Source: Collimonas sp. OK242
GTDB taxonomy: Bacteria; Pseudomonadota; Gammaproteobacteria; Burkholderiales; Burkholderiaceae_D
NCBI RefSeq assembly: GCF_900107095.1
Contig: NZ_FNOR01000015.1
Location: 1-64,000, forward strand
DNA: 64,000 nucleotides
Direction of reading: 5' to 3'
Below, one piece after another: positions 45,441 through 54,553 of the stretch (position 1 is the first letter of the stretch; the number at the start of each line of letters is the position of its first letter). Below the pieces are notes generated by a model that searched no databases, had not been told where the DNA came from, and saw only the letters and a list, made by a program, of their open reading frames with translations. Made by a program: the position numbers and the translations under genes.

Positions 45441-46793
45441 TTAATTTAACAGAGTGCGCATGTCTGCTGCTTTTTGTTGCACTATAGGCGGAAAATCCAG
45501 CACAAAAATGGTATAGCCGAGCGGCCGCGAAATCACGCGGATATGTGCCCCCCAGGCCTCCAGTACGTCTTTGCAAAACGCGAGTCCGATGCCGGTGCCG
45601 CTGGATTCCGGGTAGGCGTAAAAGCGCTCGAAAATCTGTGACGCGCGGCCTGCCTCGATGCCGCAGCCGGTATCTATAAACAACAACCTGGGCCGGGTCC
45701 GGGCGCCGTCCAGCACGATCCGCACACGGCCCTTGCCGACGCGCTGGATCGAGGTCAGCGCATTGCGCAGCAAATTAATCAGGACCATCGAGCACAACTC
45801 GCTTTGCCCCAGCAAACGAAAATCGGAGCGGACCGTGACGGCGACAAGATCGCGCTGCTCCTGATTGGCGAACGGATAGCGTTGCATCATCAGTTCCACT
45901 ACCGACGCCATCGAGACGATGTCTTTCGGTATCAGGTTCTCCCTGCCGGTCGAGGCGCTCAACAGGAACAGGTCGATCACGTTGTTCATGTGCCGGACTT
46001 CAAGCTCGATACGCGCCAGCGCTTTTTCCATCGGGATCTGGTTGGGCGAGGTCCGGTCCGCATTTTCTTGCAGCAGGCGGTTCAAGCCGCGCGCATTGGC
46101 GTTGATGCTGCGTAAGGGGGTGCGCAGCTCGTGCGAAACCGTCGACAATGCGGTCGCCATGCCTGCCAATTTCTCTTGCGCCAGGACTTTTCTGCCGACC
46201 TTGGCCAGCGATACGGTAAAGACGGCAAACAGCTGGATCGGCAATTGCTCCACTACCTGATAGCTTAACGGCATGATCCTGCCGTGGACCGCAACATAAG
46301 CCAGATAAGCCAGGGTCGTTCCCATGATATAGGCCAGGATAGCCAGGGTCGTGTCGAAGTGAAACAGAAGGATCAGAGCGATCAGCAATGACTGTGCCCA
46401 GACCGATGAGCCATCGTTCATGAGGAACATGAAAGTGAAAAAAAACGGCAGCCCGAAAGTCAGGCAAACAAAAAAATAAGCCGCCAGCCACTTTCTGTGG
46501 GGCAGCTGGCGAGTAAAAATAATTGGCGCGCAGAGGACGGCGCAAAAAAGGCGCAGACTAAGGTTTTCATACGGCTGCGGAAACCAGTACGCCCAGACCA
46601 CGTAAAACAAAGGCATGCCGACGACAGCAACCCACGCAAGGTAAGCCACGCGATTGGTCATGTCGTTGAATTGGGTATTGATACTCTGCCACCAGCGGTT
46701 AGCAGCGCGCTCCCAAGCGCGCCAAGGCGGGTTTTTCCAACTGCTGTTGTTTTCAGTCATGGGAATCAAACATTTGGCCTGACGGATTTTCAT
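45441..46793 (-). CDS. jqsS: Membrane sensor histidine kinase of the JQS/LqsS type
   Basis: A 450-residue kinase with about six hydrophobic segments between residues 45 and 190, no periplasmic sensor domain of size, and a cytoplasmic kinase core: H-box LSTVSHELRTPLRSIN, N-box LINLLRNALTSI, G1 FIDTGCGIEAG and G2 SGTGIGLAFCKDVLEAWG. The multi-spanning sensor fits CqsS/LqsS/JqsS proteins that detect alpha-hydroxyketone signals. ATG at 46793, or the ATG at 46760. Divergent from the autoinducer synthase, upstream of the response regulator. Confidence 0.82.
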   Translation of the reverse strand: MKIRQAKCLIPMTENNSSWKNPPWRAWERAANRWWQSINTQFNDMTNRVAYLAWVAVVGMPLFYVVWAYWFPQPYENLSLRLFCAVLCAPIIFTRQLPHRKWLAAYFFVCLTFGLPFFFTFMFLMNDGSSVWAQSLLIALILLFHFDTTLAILAYIMGTTLAYLAYVAVHGRIMPLSYQVVEQLPIQLFAVFTVSLAKVGRKVLAQEKLAGMATALSTVSHELRTPLRSINANARGLNRLLQENADRTSPNQIPMEKALARIELEVRHMNNVIDLFLLSASTGRENLIPKDIVSMASVVELMMQRYPFANQEQRDLVAVTVRSDFRLLGQSELCSMVLINLLRNALTSIQRVGKGRVRIVLDGARTRPRLLFIDTGCGIEAGRASQIFERFYAYPESSGTGIGLAFCKDVLEAWGAHIRVISRPLGYTIFVLDFPPIVQQKAADMRTLLN

Positions 46794-46921
46794 ATAACCA
46801 TATTATGAGGTGAAGACCAGCGGCTGATCCTCTACGCCTGATGCAAAAACTGATTCCACGTTCCAGACAGGGACATGGCGGCTCTGTTTGGTATTTCATC
46901 CGAAAGTATAGGGAGAAAACC

Positions 46922-48166
46922 ATGCCATTAACAGCAAGCTACCACGAACCTTTGATCCTGGCTGCAGAACAGCGTTTACCAGCCTTTGTATCTTCCCGGC
47001 TGGATGAGTATTACATAGAGCGCATGGAAAAACTGTGGGGCGGCGAACATTTGCTTCAGTGGGGCTTACCCGGGCCGAATGCGATCTATTTATCCAGCAA
47101 CGATTATCTGTGCATCGCTGCCGAACCGCAGTTGATCACGGCGCAGGCAGCGTGCCTCATGAGCGGCGAGGCAGACCTGCTGATGTCGACGGTATTCATA
47201 CGGGAAGGCAGCGCGCAGCCCCGCCTGGAAAAAAAGCTGGCAGGTTTCATGGGGGCGGAAGACGGATTGATCACGCAATCCGGCTGGAGCGCCAACGTCG
47301 GCCTGTTGCAAACCATTGCCGGTCCAGGTGTGCCGGTCTACCTGGACATGCAGGCCCATGCTTCCTTGTGGGAGGGCGTGCATGCGGCGCAGGCGCGTCC
47401 GGTGCCATTCTTGCACAATGAGGTTGAGCATCTGCGGCGGCAAGTACGCAAGCACGGAGCCGGCATCATCGTGGTCGACTCGGTCTACAGCGTCAACGGC
47501 AGCGTATGTCCGCTGTCCGAGGTAGTGGCGGTCGCCGAGGACAGCGGCAGCATCCTGGTGGTGGACGAATCGCATTCGCTCGGCACGCATGGACCGCAAG
47601 GGGCCGGCCTGGTAATGCAGATGGGCTTGTCCGACCGCGTCCATTTTCGTACCGCATCGCTGGCCAAGGCGTTTGGCGGGCGCGCCGGATTCATTACCTG
47701 TTCGAGTAAATTCAAAGGTTATTTCTTGGCCACCTCTCGCCCCGCCATTTTCAGTTCCTGCATGCTGCGGCACGAACTTGCCTGGTTCGATGCTGCGCTG
47801 GAATTCATCCGGAATGCAGATGGCCGACGCCTTGCCCTGCAGCGCAACGCGCGGCGCATTCGCGATGGCTTGGGCGCATTGGGCTACAACGTCAGCGACG
47901 GTACGGAGCAAATCATTGCACTGGAAGCCGGAACGGAGCCGAAGACGCAGATCTTGCGCAAAGCGTTGGAGGAGGAGGGTATTTTCGGTGCGGTTTTTTG
48001 CGCTCCGGCGACTCCCAAAAACCGTTCAGTGGTCAGGCTGACGCTCAACTCCGGCCTGACCGAGGTAGAAATCCAGCAGATCTTGCGGGGATGCGCCGCC
48101 ATCCGTGACAAAGTGGGTCTGGCCGACTGGTCGTCCAGCCGCCGCAGGGCTGCTGTGATCGCTTGA
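46922..48166 (+). CDS. jqsA: Alpha-hydroxyketone autoinducer synthase (CqsA/LqsA/JqsA family)
   Basis: A 414-residue class II PLP-dependent aminotransferase of the AONS family. NDYLCIAAEP, GLITQSGWSANVGLLQTI and YLDMQAHASLWEGVH are CqsA-type blocks; VVDESHSLGTHGPQGAG and the PLP Lys in RTASLAKAFGGRAGFITC are conserved. The enzyme condenses an acyl-CoA with an amino acid or its ketone-forming equivalent, making an alpha-hydroxyketone signal. The ATG at 46922 follows AGGGAG. Divergent from the kinase gene, exactly as in cqsA/lqsA/jqsA loci. Confidence 0.9.
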   Translation: MPLTASYHEPLILAAEQRLPAFVSSRLDEYYIERMEKLWGGEHLLQWGLPGPNAIYLSSNDYLCIAAEPQLITAQAACLMSGEADLLMSTVFIREGSAQPRLEKKLAGFMGAEDGLITQSGWSANVGLLQTIAGPGVPVYLDMQAHASLWEGVHAAQARPVPFLHNEVEHLRRQVRKHGAGIIVVDSVYSVNGSVCPLSEVVAVAEDSGSILVVDESHSLGTHGPQGAGLVMQMGLSDRVHFRTASLAKAFGGRAGFITCSSKFKGYFLATSRPAIFSSCMLRHELAWFDAALEFIRNADGRRLALQRNARRIRDGLGALGYNVSDGTEQIIALEAGTEPKTQILRKALEEEGIFGAVFCAPATPKNRSVVRLTLNSGLTEVEIQQILRGCAAIRDKVGLADWSSSRRRAAVIA

Positions 48167-48254
48167 TTTTGGCGGTTTTATTGGGGCTGGGATTTTGGAG
48201 GACAAGCGCCGCGTTGCCGGTCTTTCCCGGAGGTCTGCCGTCTTCGGGAAAGTT

Positions 48255-48683
48255 TCAGTTGGCACCAATATCGTATTGCCGGCGCGCACCGCGGATCAGC
48301 GCTTGATGGCTGCCGGCCCATTCGGCCAGCACCTTGAGCGGCAAACACAGCGAGCGCCCGGTTGCGGTCAGGGCATACTCAACCTGCGGCGGCGTGCTCG
48401 GAATCACGGTGCGCGACACCAGCCCGTCGCGTTCCAGATGGCGCAGAGTCACCGTCAGCATGCGTTGCGAAATACCTTCAACCTGGCGTCGCAACTGGTT
48501 GAAGCGGGCCGGACCGGGTTCCAGCGTGGTGATGACCAGCACGCTCCAGGCGTCGCCGATACGGTCCAGCACATCCCGGATCGGGCAGGGCAGGTCTTCG
48601 CGGGCGCTGGGACGCCCCTTGCCGCGGTTTACCCCGGAGATCGGCCGGATGGGGGTTACTTGCATGTTCCTATCGTTCATCAA
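48255..48683 (-). CDS. HxlR-family winged-helix regulator
   Basis: A 142-residue HxlR regulator: IRDVLDRIGDAWSVLVITTL, GPARFNQLRRQVEGISQRML and LRHLERDGLVSRTV form the winged helix. These proteins usually respond to electrophiles or redox state through a Cys; one Cys (CPIRDVL) is at the domain start and another near LSLCLP. Divergent from an NmrA-like reductase gene, 97 nt away, its probable target. Confidence 0.9.
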   Translation of the reverse strand: MMNDRNMQVTPIRPISGVNRGKGRPSAREDLPCPIRDVLDRIGDAWSVLVITTLEPGPARFNQLRRQVEGISQRMLTVTLRHLERDGLVSRTVIPSTPPQVEYALTATGRSLCLPLKVLAEWAGSHQALIRGARRQYDIGAN

Positions 48684-48780
48684 AGTGCCTTCTTGCGCAT
48701 AAGTTCGAAATAATTATACTGGTTACTTTAAATAACTACCAAGGTTGTTGCGTTCCAGCCATCACTGAAAGGATTGCATC

Positions 48781-49389
48781 ATGAAGATTGCCATCATCGG
48801 CGTTACCGGCCGTGCCGGTTCCCGGATTGCCGCCGAAGCGCTGCGGCGCGGCCACAGCGTGACAGGTATCGCCCGCTCGACGTCTCAGGCGGCGCCAGCC
48901 GGCGTCGACCTGCATCAGGGCGACGCCACCCAGCCTGAGCAACTGGCAGCCCTGATTCGCGGTCACGATGCAGTGGTCAGTGCGGCGCAATTCCGGGTGT
49001 TGAAAGCGGCGCCTCTGCTGCAAGCGGTCAAGAGCGCCGGGGTCCAGCGTTTGCTGGTGGTCGGCGGCGCCGCCAGCCTGGAAGTGGCGCCCGGCGTCAT
49101 TTTGCTGGATAGCCCGGATTTCCCGGCCGAGTACAAGGTGGAAGCCGTGCCGGGCAAACAATTTCTGGATGACCTGCGGGCGGAAACCGCAGTGGATTGG
49201 ACGTTCCTGTCGCCGCCGGCCATGTTCGCTCCCGGTGAGCGCAGCGGCAAATTCCGGATTGGCCGGGATCAGTTGCTGGCGGATGAGAAAGGACAAAGCC
49301 AGATTTCTATGGAAGATTATGCGATTGCTTTACTGGACGAAATCGAACAGCCTAAGCATCTGCGCCAGCGTTTCACCGTGGCTTATTGA
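48781..49389 (+). CDS. NAD(P)-binding NmrA-like atypical SDR
   Basis: A 202-residue Rossmann protein: GVTGRAGSRIAAEALRRGH binds the dinucleotide, DLHQGDATQPEQLAALIRGHD follows, and VQRLLVVGGAASLEV continues. Members act as reductases or redox sensors. Start ATG with GAAAGGA site. Probably controlled by the divergent HxlR protein. Confidence 0.87.
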   Translation: MKIAIIGVTGRAGSRIAAEALRRGHSVTGIARSTSQAAPAGVDLHQGDATQPEQLAALIRGHDAVVSAAQFRVLKAAPLLQAVKSAGVQRLLVVGGAASLEVAPGVILLDSPDFPAEYKVEAVPGKQFLDDLRAETAVDWTFLSPPAMFAPGERSGKFRIGRDQLLADEKGQSQISMEDYAIALLDEIEQPKHLRQRFTVAY

Positions 49390-49422
49390 CCCGGCGTCAG
49401 CCCTCGGTGTCAGCCCTCGGCA

Positions 49423-49965
49423 TCAGCCGTGTTTCCGAACCAGGCGCAGCACGGTGTTCCAGCTTCTGGTGGTAGCCGGCAAACCCAGCAGTTTTTCCAG
49501 AAAAGCATTCGGACTACCCGGACTATTGCCGATCTTTTTGCTGACGCTCAGTGCTTCCGAGCTGGTGCAGCGGAATATTTCCAGGTCGCGCCGCTTCGAC
49601 TCCAAAGGGAGCGAAGCCGGCGTGATGCTGCTGTCGGCATGCAGGAAAGAAACGCAGCATTCGTAGACCTGCTCACGGTCGACGACGGCAAACGGATCAA
49701 GCGCTACCAGCTCGGCGAGATAGTCGACGCTGCGAATATAGGCCGGTTCCGTGAGCCCGCATTCCGCTTGCAAAGTTTGGCGCGCCAGGGAGAGGATTTT
49801 CGCTGCTCGAGCGTTGCTCCCGGCGACAAAGACCACGGTGCCGTTGGTCAGGAATGAAGTAGCGGTATCTGCGCCGGCGCTGATGAACGCCGCTTCCAGT
49901 TGCGCCCTGTTCGGACAATTTGGCCGCCCCAGATTGAGATTGCGGAAAAAGGCAGCGTATTTCAT
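49423..49965 (-). CDS. DUF1697 family protein
   Basis: A 180-residue protein with the DUF1697 start MKYAAFFRNLNLGRPNCPNR and the NGTVVFVAG and LARQTLQAECGL blocks. No catalytic function is known for this family. Alternative start at 49992 adds nine residues; family alignment favours 49965. It converges with the NmrA-like gene and diverges from the isochorismatase gene. Confidence 0.78.
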   Translation of the reverse strand: MKYAAFFRNLNLGRPNCPNRAQLEAAFISAGADTATSFLTNGTVVFVAGSNARAAKILSLARQTLQAECGLTEPAYIRSVDYLAELVALDPFAVVDREQVYECCVSFLHADSSITPASLPLESKRRDLEIFRCTSSEALSVSKKIGNSPGSPNAFLEKLLGLPATTRSWNTVLRLVRKHG

Positions 49966-50102
49966 GACAGTGCGTCTGTTCGGTTTAGTCATCTTCCTGT
50001 GGCCGGATAAAACGGTTATTCAGGTGATCATAGCGTATGTCGGGCATGGTATAAAACCAGATATGCTCAAACCATTCAGCAGCCAATATAAGCAACTAAG
50101 CT

Positions 50103-50654
50103 ATGACCTATCTAAGTGACGCCTCGCGCGCAACGCTGATCATCGTCGATCTGCAGGAAAAACTGATGCCGGCGATTCTCGACGGCGCACAAGTCATGCA
50201 GCGCGCGGTGATATTGGCGCAGGCAGCGAGATTGTTAGGCATTCCCGTGATCGGCACTGCGCAGCAACCGTTGCGGCTGGGACCCACCGTTGCCCCGATT
50301 CATGCGCTGCTGGATCGAACCATAGAAAAATCCAGTTTCGATGCATGCGCCCAGGCCGAATTCATGGAAGCCTTGATATGCAGTGATGAAGGCGGCAGGG
50401 ACGATTTGATCGTGCTTGGCTGTGAAGCCCATGTCTGCGTGTTGCAAACGGCGCTGGGTTTGCTGCATCGGCAACGGCGGGTAAAGCTGGTGAGCGATGC
50501 AATCGGTTCGCGCCGGAGCAGCGACAAGATCGCCGCGATGGACCGTGCCCGTGGCACCGGCGCTGAAATCGTCAGCAGCGAAATGCTGATGTTCGAATGG
50601 ATGGGCAACAGCAACCATCCCAAATTTCGCGAAATACTGAAGCTGATCAAATAG
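50103..50654 (+). CDS. Isochorismatase-family cysteine hydrolase
   Basis: A 183-residue protein. Catalytic Asp in TLIIVDLQEKLMPAI, Lys in IEKSSFDAC and nucleophile Cys in LGCEAHVCVLQTALGL, the family triad. Similar proteins hydrolyse amides or ethers; YcaC-type. Weak ribosome site. Not adjacent to siderophore genes, so the substrate is open. Confidence 0.88.
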   Translation: MTYLSDASRATLIIVDLQEKLMPAILDGAQVMQRAVILAQAARLLGIPVIGTAQQPLRLGPTVAPIHALLDRTIEKSSFDACAQAEFMEALICSDEGGRDDLIVLGCEAHVCVLQTALGLLHRQRRVKLVSDAIGSRRSSDKIAAMDRARGTGAEIVSSEMLMFEWMGNSNHPKFREILKLIK

Positions 50655-50760
50655 TCCGGTGTTGTCCGCACCAGCAGGATTCAGTCATCCCTTATGTATT
50701 TTTTACTCGAAATGATCAAAAATAGCGTGAGCAGTTTGATAACCGTCATCAAAGCACGAT

Positions 50761-51171
50761 ATGGACCTTCGAGAAGAGCAGTGGCAAAAACTGAAACCGT
50801 TGTTGTTGGGGAGTGAAGCCGATCCTGGCGCTACCGGCCGCGACAATCGCCTGTTCCTGCAAGCGATACTCTGGATTGTGACCACCCGCTCCAAGTGGTC
50901 GGCCTTGCCGCCGGAATTCGGCCGATGGCAGAATTCCTATGTACGTTTCATGCGCTGGAACCAGGCCGACATCTGGCGGCAGCTGGCGAATCAGCTGAGC
51001 GACGACAGCGAATTGCAAAAAATACTGAACCCGATTGTCGCGTTTGGCGACGAACACACCCGGCGCGCGAAGCGACGGCTGGCAAACAAAAACAACAGGA
51101 TTGCCTACCATGCGAAGCTGGGCGGCAAGGCGCAGCCCAACGCATCTTCTAAGAAGAGGAAAGTACGATAG
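50761..51171 (+). CDS. Stand-alone IS5-type transposase N-terminal domain protein
   Basis: A 136-residue protein. Residues 1-80 are the DUF4096/IS5 N-terminal DNA-binding domain (LREEQWQKLKPLLLG, DNRLFLQAILWIVTTRSKWS, RWQNSYVRFMRWNQADIW). The remaining tail is not a DDE catalytic domain but a basic stretch ending SSKKRKVR. No terminal inverted repeats were seen. Either the first half of a decayed IS5 element or a DNA-binding protein domesticated from one. Confidence 0.65.
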   Translation: MDLREEQWQKLKPLLLGSEADPGATGRDNRLFLQAILWIVTTRSKWSALPPEFGRWQNSYVRFMRWNQADIWRQLANQLSDDSELQKILNPIVAFGDEHTRRAKRRLANKNNRIAYHAKLGGKAQPNASSKKRKVR

Positions 51172-51236
51172 CGAACGCCGGTTCTGATTGCTAACAGGCC
51201 CTGGCTGATTCAGCCGAGCGGGCTGACTTAAGCGCG

Positions 51237-51686
51237 TCAACCGCGATTGCGCGAGAACTTTGCCGTAAGCTGGTTGAGTTTTTCGGTATGCTGGCGCGCG
51301 GCTTTTTCGGCTGCTTCCTGCGCTGCCTCGGCGGCACGCTGGGCCTTGCGCTGTTCGGCGTTTTTCTTGAAACGTTCGCGCAGCGTTTCGGTAGCATGGG
51401 TACGGTGGACTGCCGTAACTTCGTCCGTGCTGTTGCCTTCAAGGTCGAACCTGTGGGTCGCCTTTTCCATCCCTTTGAGGTAGCGCAGCGAGTTGGTATG
51501 CATGCCCAATGCTATGCGCAAGGTCTTGCGGTTGACTTCGGGAGACAGCGCGATAAGTTGCTTGTCGATGCCGATGGCAAGCGGCAGATAGTCGCGAAAT
51601 ACCGTGTATTTTTCCTGGAGTTCCTTGAGCAGGACGCGTGCAGTTTGAACAGGGTTGGGAGTGGATGCAACAACAGGTGTATTCAT
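51237..51686 (-). CDS. FinO/ProQ-like RNA-binding protein
   Basis: A 149-residue protein. The central part (LLKELQEKYTVFRDYLPLAI then IDKQLIALSPEVNRKTLRIALGMHTNSLRYLKGM) matches the FinO/ProQ RNA-chaperone domain; a long Ala/Glu/Lys-rich helix follows and ends TAKFSRNRG. Such proteins bind structured RNA 3' ends and stabilise small RNAs. The start ATG at 51686 gives MNTPVVAST. No operon partner. Confidence 0.85.
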   Translation of the reverse strand: MNTPVVASTPNPVQTARVLLKELQEKYTVFRDYLPLAIGIDKQLIALSPEVNRKTLRIALGMHTNSLRYLKGMEKATHRFDLEGNSTDEVTAVHRTHATETLRERFKKNAEQRKAQRAAEAAQEAAEKAARQHTEKLNQLTAKFSRNRG

Positions 51687-51889
51687 TGACAACAAAAGCG
51701 GTGTGTTTTAGAACGCCTAGGATATCACGCGAATGCCCCCAAGCCCTTGCTATCAGCCATGTTTTCCGGCATGCAGCGATGTTTTCACTTCAGGTTGTTG
51801 TTCTGCGGAGAAGCTTGGTGCCGCCAACAGCCATCGCATGCACTCTACATCGCAGCAGCTGGCCAATATACTGTCATTGTTGACAGGCG

Positions 51890-52840
51890 CTATTTTTCTA
51901 TTTGCGCCAACAATCTTTGCGCGCAGATCCTGAGCGCATCGCGCAGCTCGGGCGGATGGCGTATCTCAAATGCGAAAGGCATACGCGCCAACTCTCGGGC
52001 AAACCAGTCGAGCTCATCGGCTTGACTGTGGACCAGCACGCCGTCCTCCGTTTGCTCGAAGATACCGATAGCGTCGAACAACTGTTCACGCGCCGATTTG
52101 AGATCGGTTTTCAACAGCACTTCGATTGCAAACGCACGCGGTATGGTGGCTACCGAAAACGCCAGGTGGGCCAGGGCGTCGAACTCGGCGGGGCGCGTGA
52201 AGCTTGTTTCCAGCAATTGCACCTGGCCGATACGGTCCAGCCGGAATGAACGCAGATCCTTGCGCAAATGGCACATGCCGACCACATACCAGCGGCCGCC
52301 GCGATAGGCCAGGCCGTAGGCGTCGAAATCGCGCTCGCTGTCGTCGCCGCTGGCGCTGCGGTAGTGAAGATGCGCCCGCCGCCTGTTTTGCGCGGCCGCG
52401 CTGAGCGCCACCAAAGCAGCGTTGTCTGCCGGCGAGACTGCTTGCGACAGATCGAGCTTGATCGTCTCGTCGACGGCGCTGACACGACGTTTCAGATTGG
52501 CCGGCATGATCCGCTCCAGCTTGGCCTGGGCGCTGGCCACCGCCGGCGCTGCTTCAGCCAGGCCCAGGCTGCGTGCCGCCAGCAAGCCGATCGATAAAGC
52601 CAGCGCCTCGTCATCGGTAAACATCATCGGCGGCAGCTTGAAGCCGGCGATCAATGCGTAACCGCCATGGCGTCCGCGCTCGGTGGTGATCGGAATCCCC
52701 ATTTCCTCCAGGGTCACGATATAGCGGCGCAGCGTGCGGCCGTCGATCTCCAGGCGCGACGCCATCTCGGCCCCGCTCATCCGGCCATGGGTTTGCAGCA
52801 GCTCCAGCACTGCCAGCACGCGTGTAGTTGGGTGGTACAT
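51890..52840 (-). CDS. YafY-type HTH/WYL transcriptional regulator
   Basis: A 316-residue WYL regulator: HTH VLAVLELLQTHGRMSGAEMASRL and RTLRRYIVTLEEMGIPI, then the WYL domain with RRAHLHYRSASGDDSERDFD and GMCHLRKDLRSFRLDRI. It senses a small ligand. The divergent gene encodes an exported NIPSNAP-like protein, with a perfect 6-bp inverted repeat between them. Confidence 0.9.
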   Translation of the reverse strand: MYHPTTRVLAVLELLQTHGRMSGAEMASRLEIDGRTLRRYIVTLEEMGIPITTERGRHGGYALIAGFKLPPMMFTDDEALALSIGLLAARSLGLAEAAPAVASAQAKLERIMPANLKRRVSAVDETIKLDLSQAVSPADNAALVALSAAAQNRRRAHLHYRSASGDDSERDFDAYGLAYRGGRWYVVGMCHLRKDLRSFRLDRIGQVQLLETSFTRPAEFDALAHLAFSVATIPRAFAIEVLLKTDLKSAREQLFDAIGIFEQTEDGVLVHSQADELDWFARELARMPFAFEIRHPPELRDALRICAQRLLAQIEK

Positions 52841-52862
52841 GCTTCGCAGGATATTTTATATA

Positions 52863-52881
52863 TAGGACTGATTATGTCCTA
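52863..52881. promoter_or_regulatory. Inverted repeat between the WYL regulator and NIPSNAP genes
   Basis: TAGGAC (52863-52868) and GTCCTA (52876-52881) pair exactly with a 7-nt spacer. The site lies 22 nt from the WYL start and 65 nt from the NIPSNAP start. A shared operator is likely. Confidence 0.5.
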
Positions 52882-52946
52882 AATAGACTTTATCTTCGGT
52901 TCCAGCAACAAAAAAATGTAAGCCAACCGTGAGCAGGAGGACGACC

Positions 52947-53795
52947 ATGCACCGTTTCATCGCCGGGATTTTCCTGCTTTTTGCAATGTACGCGGCGACA
53001 TTTGCACAATGTCCCGCAACTCCCCCTGCTTCTCTAGCCAATGGGCGACACGCCATGCAAAACATCAGTCATCTCAACGATTTCCAGGTGATCGAATTGC
53101 GCCGATATCAGATCAAGGACGGCGCCCGGGCTAACTTCGCCGCCTATTTCGAAAGCTTTTTCCCGGAAGCCTTCCAGCAGCTCGGCGCGCTGGCCCTTGG
53201 CCAGTTCTTTGAACGCAAGAATCCCAATGCCTTTACCTGGCTGCGCGGCTTCAAGGACATGGACGCCCGCGCCATCGTCAACAGCGCTTTCTACTACGGA
53301 CCGGTGTGGAAAGAGCATCGGACCACATTGAACGACCTGATCGTCGACAGCGATAACGTGATGCTGCTGCGGCCGTTGCACCAGAACAGTGGCGTCAGCA
53401 CGTTACCGGCAGTGGATCCGGTGTGCGAAACACAGGGTGCGCAGGGCGTGGTGGTGGCGCAAATTTTTGCGCTCAAGGCCGACGACGTCAAGTTGTTTGC
53501 GCGCCAGGCAGCATCGATCTTCGCCGCCTACCAGGCTGCCGGCGTACGCCAAGCGGGGTTGTTGGTGACGCTCGATGCGAAAAATAATTTCCCGCAGCTG
53601 CCGGTCAGGACCGACGGTCTTTACCTGGTGTGGCTGGGGATTGCCAAGGACGACCAGCAGCTGGAAAGCAAATTTTATCCGCTGGCCGATCGCGCTGCCA
53701 GGGAACTGGCAGCCGACGGCTTGCTCAGATCGGCGCCGGAATTGGTGATCCTCGATCCAGCCAAGCGCTCGCGCCTGCGCTGGCTGGCGGAATAG
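52947..53795 (+). CDS. Exported NIPSNAP-family protein
   Basis: A 282-residue protein. A Sec signal peptide (MHRFIAGIFLLFAMYAATFA) precedes a NIPSNAP-type ferredoxin-like dimeric alpha-beta barrel domain: FQVIELRRYQIKDGARANFA, ARAIVNSAFYYGPVWKEHRT and DSDNVMLLRPL, followed by a second similar half. NIPSNAP proteins are usually cytosolic, so the signal peptide is unusual. AGGAGG ribosome site. Divergent from the WYL regulator. Confidence 0.85.
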   Translation: MHRFIAGIFLLFAMYAATFAQCPATPPASLANGRHAMQNISHLNDFQVIELRRYQIKDGARANFAAYFESFFPEAFQQLGALALGQFFERKNPNAFTWLRGFKDMDARAIVNSAFYYGPVWKEHRTTLNDLIVDSDNVMLLRPLHQNSGVSTLPAVDPVCETQGAQGVVVAQIFALKADDVKLFARQAASIFAAYQAAGVRQAGLLVTLDAKNNFPQLPVRTDGLYLVWLGIAKDDQQLESKFYPLADRAARELAADGLLRSAPELVILDPAKRSRLRWLAE

Positions 53796-53869
53796 CCGAG
53801 GCCGCTCCAAGGCGGTGCTTCAAATTTTTGTTCAAACCTCTTACCAATTCCATATCAGGAGAAATTAAA

Positions 53870-54514
53870 ATGCATCAATCCGTCAATCTCTGGCTTTACT
53901 TCATGATTGTCTTCGGCGTCATCGTGTTGCCAGGGCTGGATATGGCCTTCGTCCTGGCGAGCGCCTTGGTCGGCGGGCGGCGCTCAGGCCTGGCGGCGGT
54001 GGCCGGGATCGTCGCCGGCGGCGTCTGTCACATGACCATGGGCGCGCTGGGCCTGGCGGTGGTGCTTAAGCTTTGGCCAAGCTTGTTCAATCTGGTGCTG
54101 CTGGCTGGCGCTGCTTACATCGCCTGGATCGGCTGCTCGCTGTTGCGCAGCGAGAGCGGCTTTCACTTTGCGCCGACCTCGGAGCAGGCGCTAGCCAAGG
54201 CGCCTGCAACCACCTTTTACCAAGGCATGCTGACCAGTTTGCTCAATCCGAAAGCCTACGTCTTCATGCTGGCGATCTTCCCGCAATTCCTGAAAATCGA
54301 TGCCGGCCCGATCTGGAGCCAGGCACTGGTGCTGTGGATCATCACCGCGCTGACCCAGGTTGGCGTGTACGGAATCATTGCCATCCTGTCCAGCCGCACC
54401 CGCAGCTGGTTCGATACCAACCCGCGCGGCAGTCTCATCGCCGCCCGGGTGGTCGGCGGGCTACTGATTGCTGCCGGGATATTCACCGGAATCGAGGGTT
54501 GGCAGGCAATCTGA
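53870..54514 (+). CDS. LysE-family exporter
   Basis: A 214-residue membrane protein with about six hydrophobic helices. PGLDMAFVLASALVGGRRSGLAA and LNPKAYVFMLAIFPQF are LysE/RhtB signatures. It exports amino acids or their derivatives. CAGGAG ribosome site. 75 nt after the NIPSNAP gene, perhaps co-transcribed. Confidence 0.92.
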   Translation: MHQSVNLWLYFMIVFGVIVLPGLDMAFVLASALVGGRRSGLAAVAGIVAGGVCHMTMGALGLAVVLKLWPSLFNLVLLAGAAYIAWIGCSLLRSESGFHFAPTSEQALAKAPATTFYQGMLTSLLNPKAYVFMLAIFPQFLKIDAGPIWSQALVLWIITALTQVGVYGIIAILSSRTRSWFDTNPRGSLIAARVVGGLLIAAGIFTGIEGWQAI

Positions 54515-54553
54515 TCTAGACGCAGTCGATGCCTGCACCGAAATAGATTGCAG

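Noticed and set aside
51871-51886. CTGTCA-TTGT-TGACAG hairpin just after the WYL gene stop as a terminator
   Set aside because: The stem is only 6 bp and no T-run follows on the minus strand, so it was not listed as a terminator.
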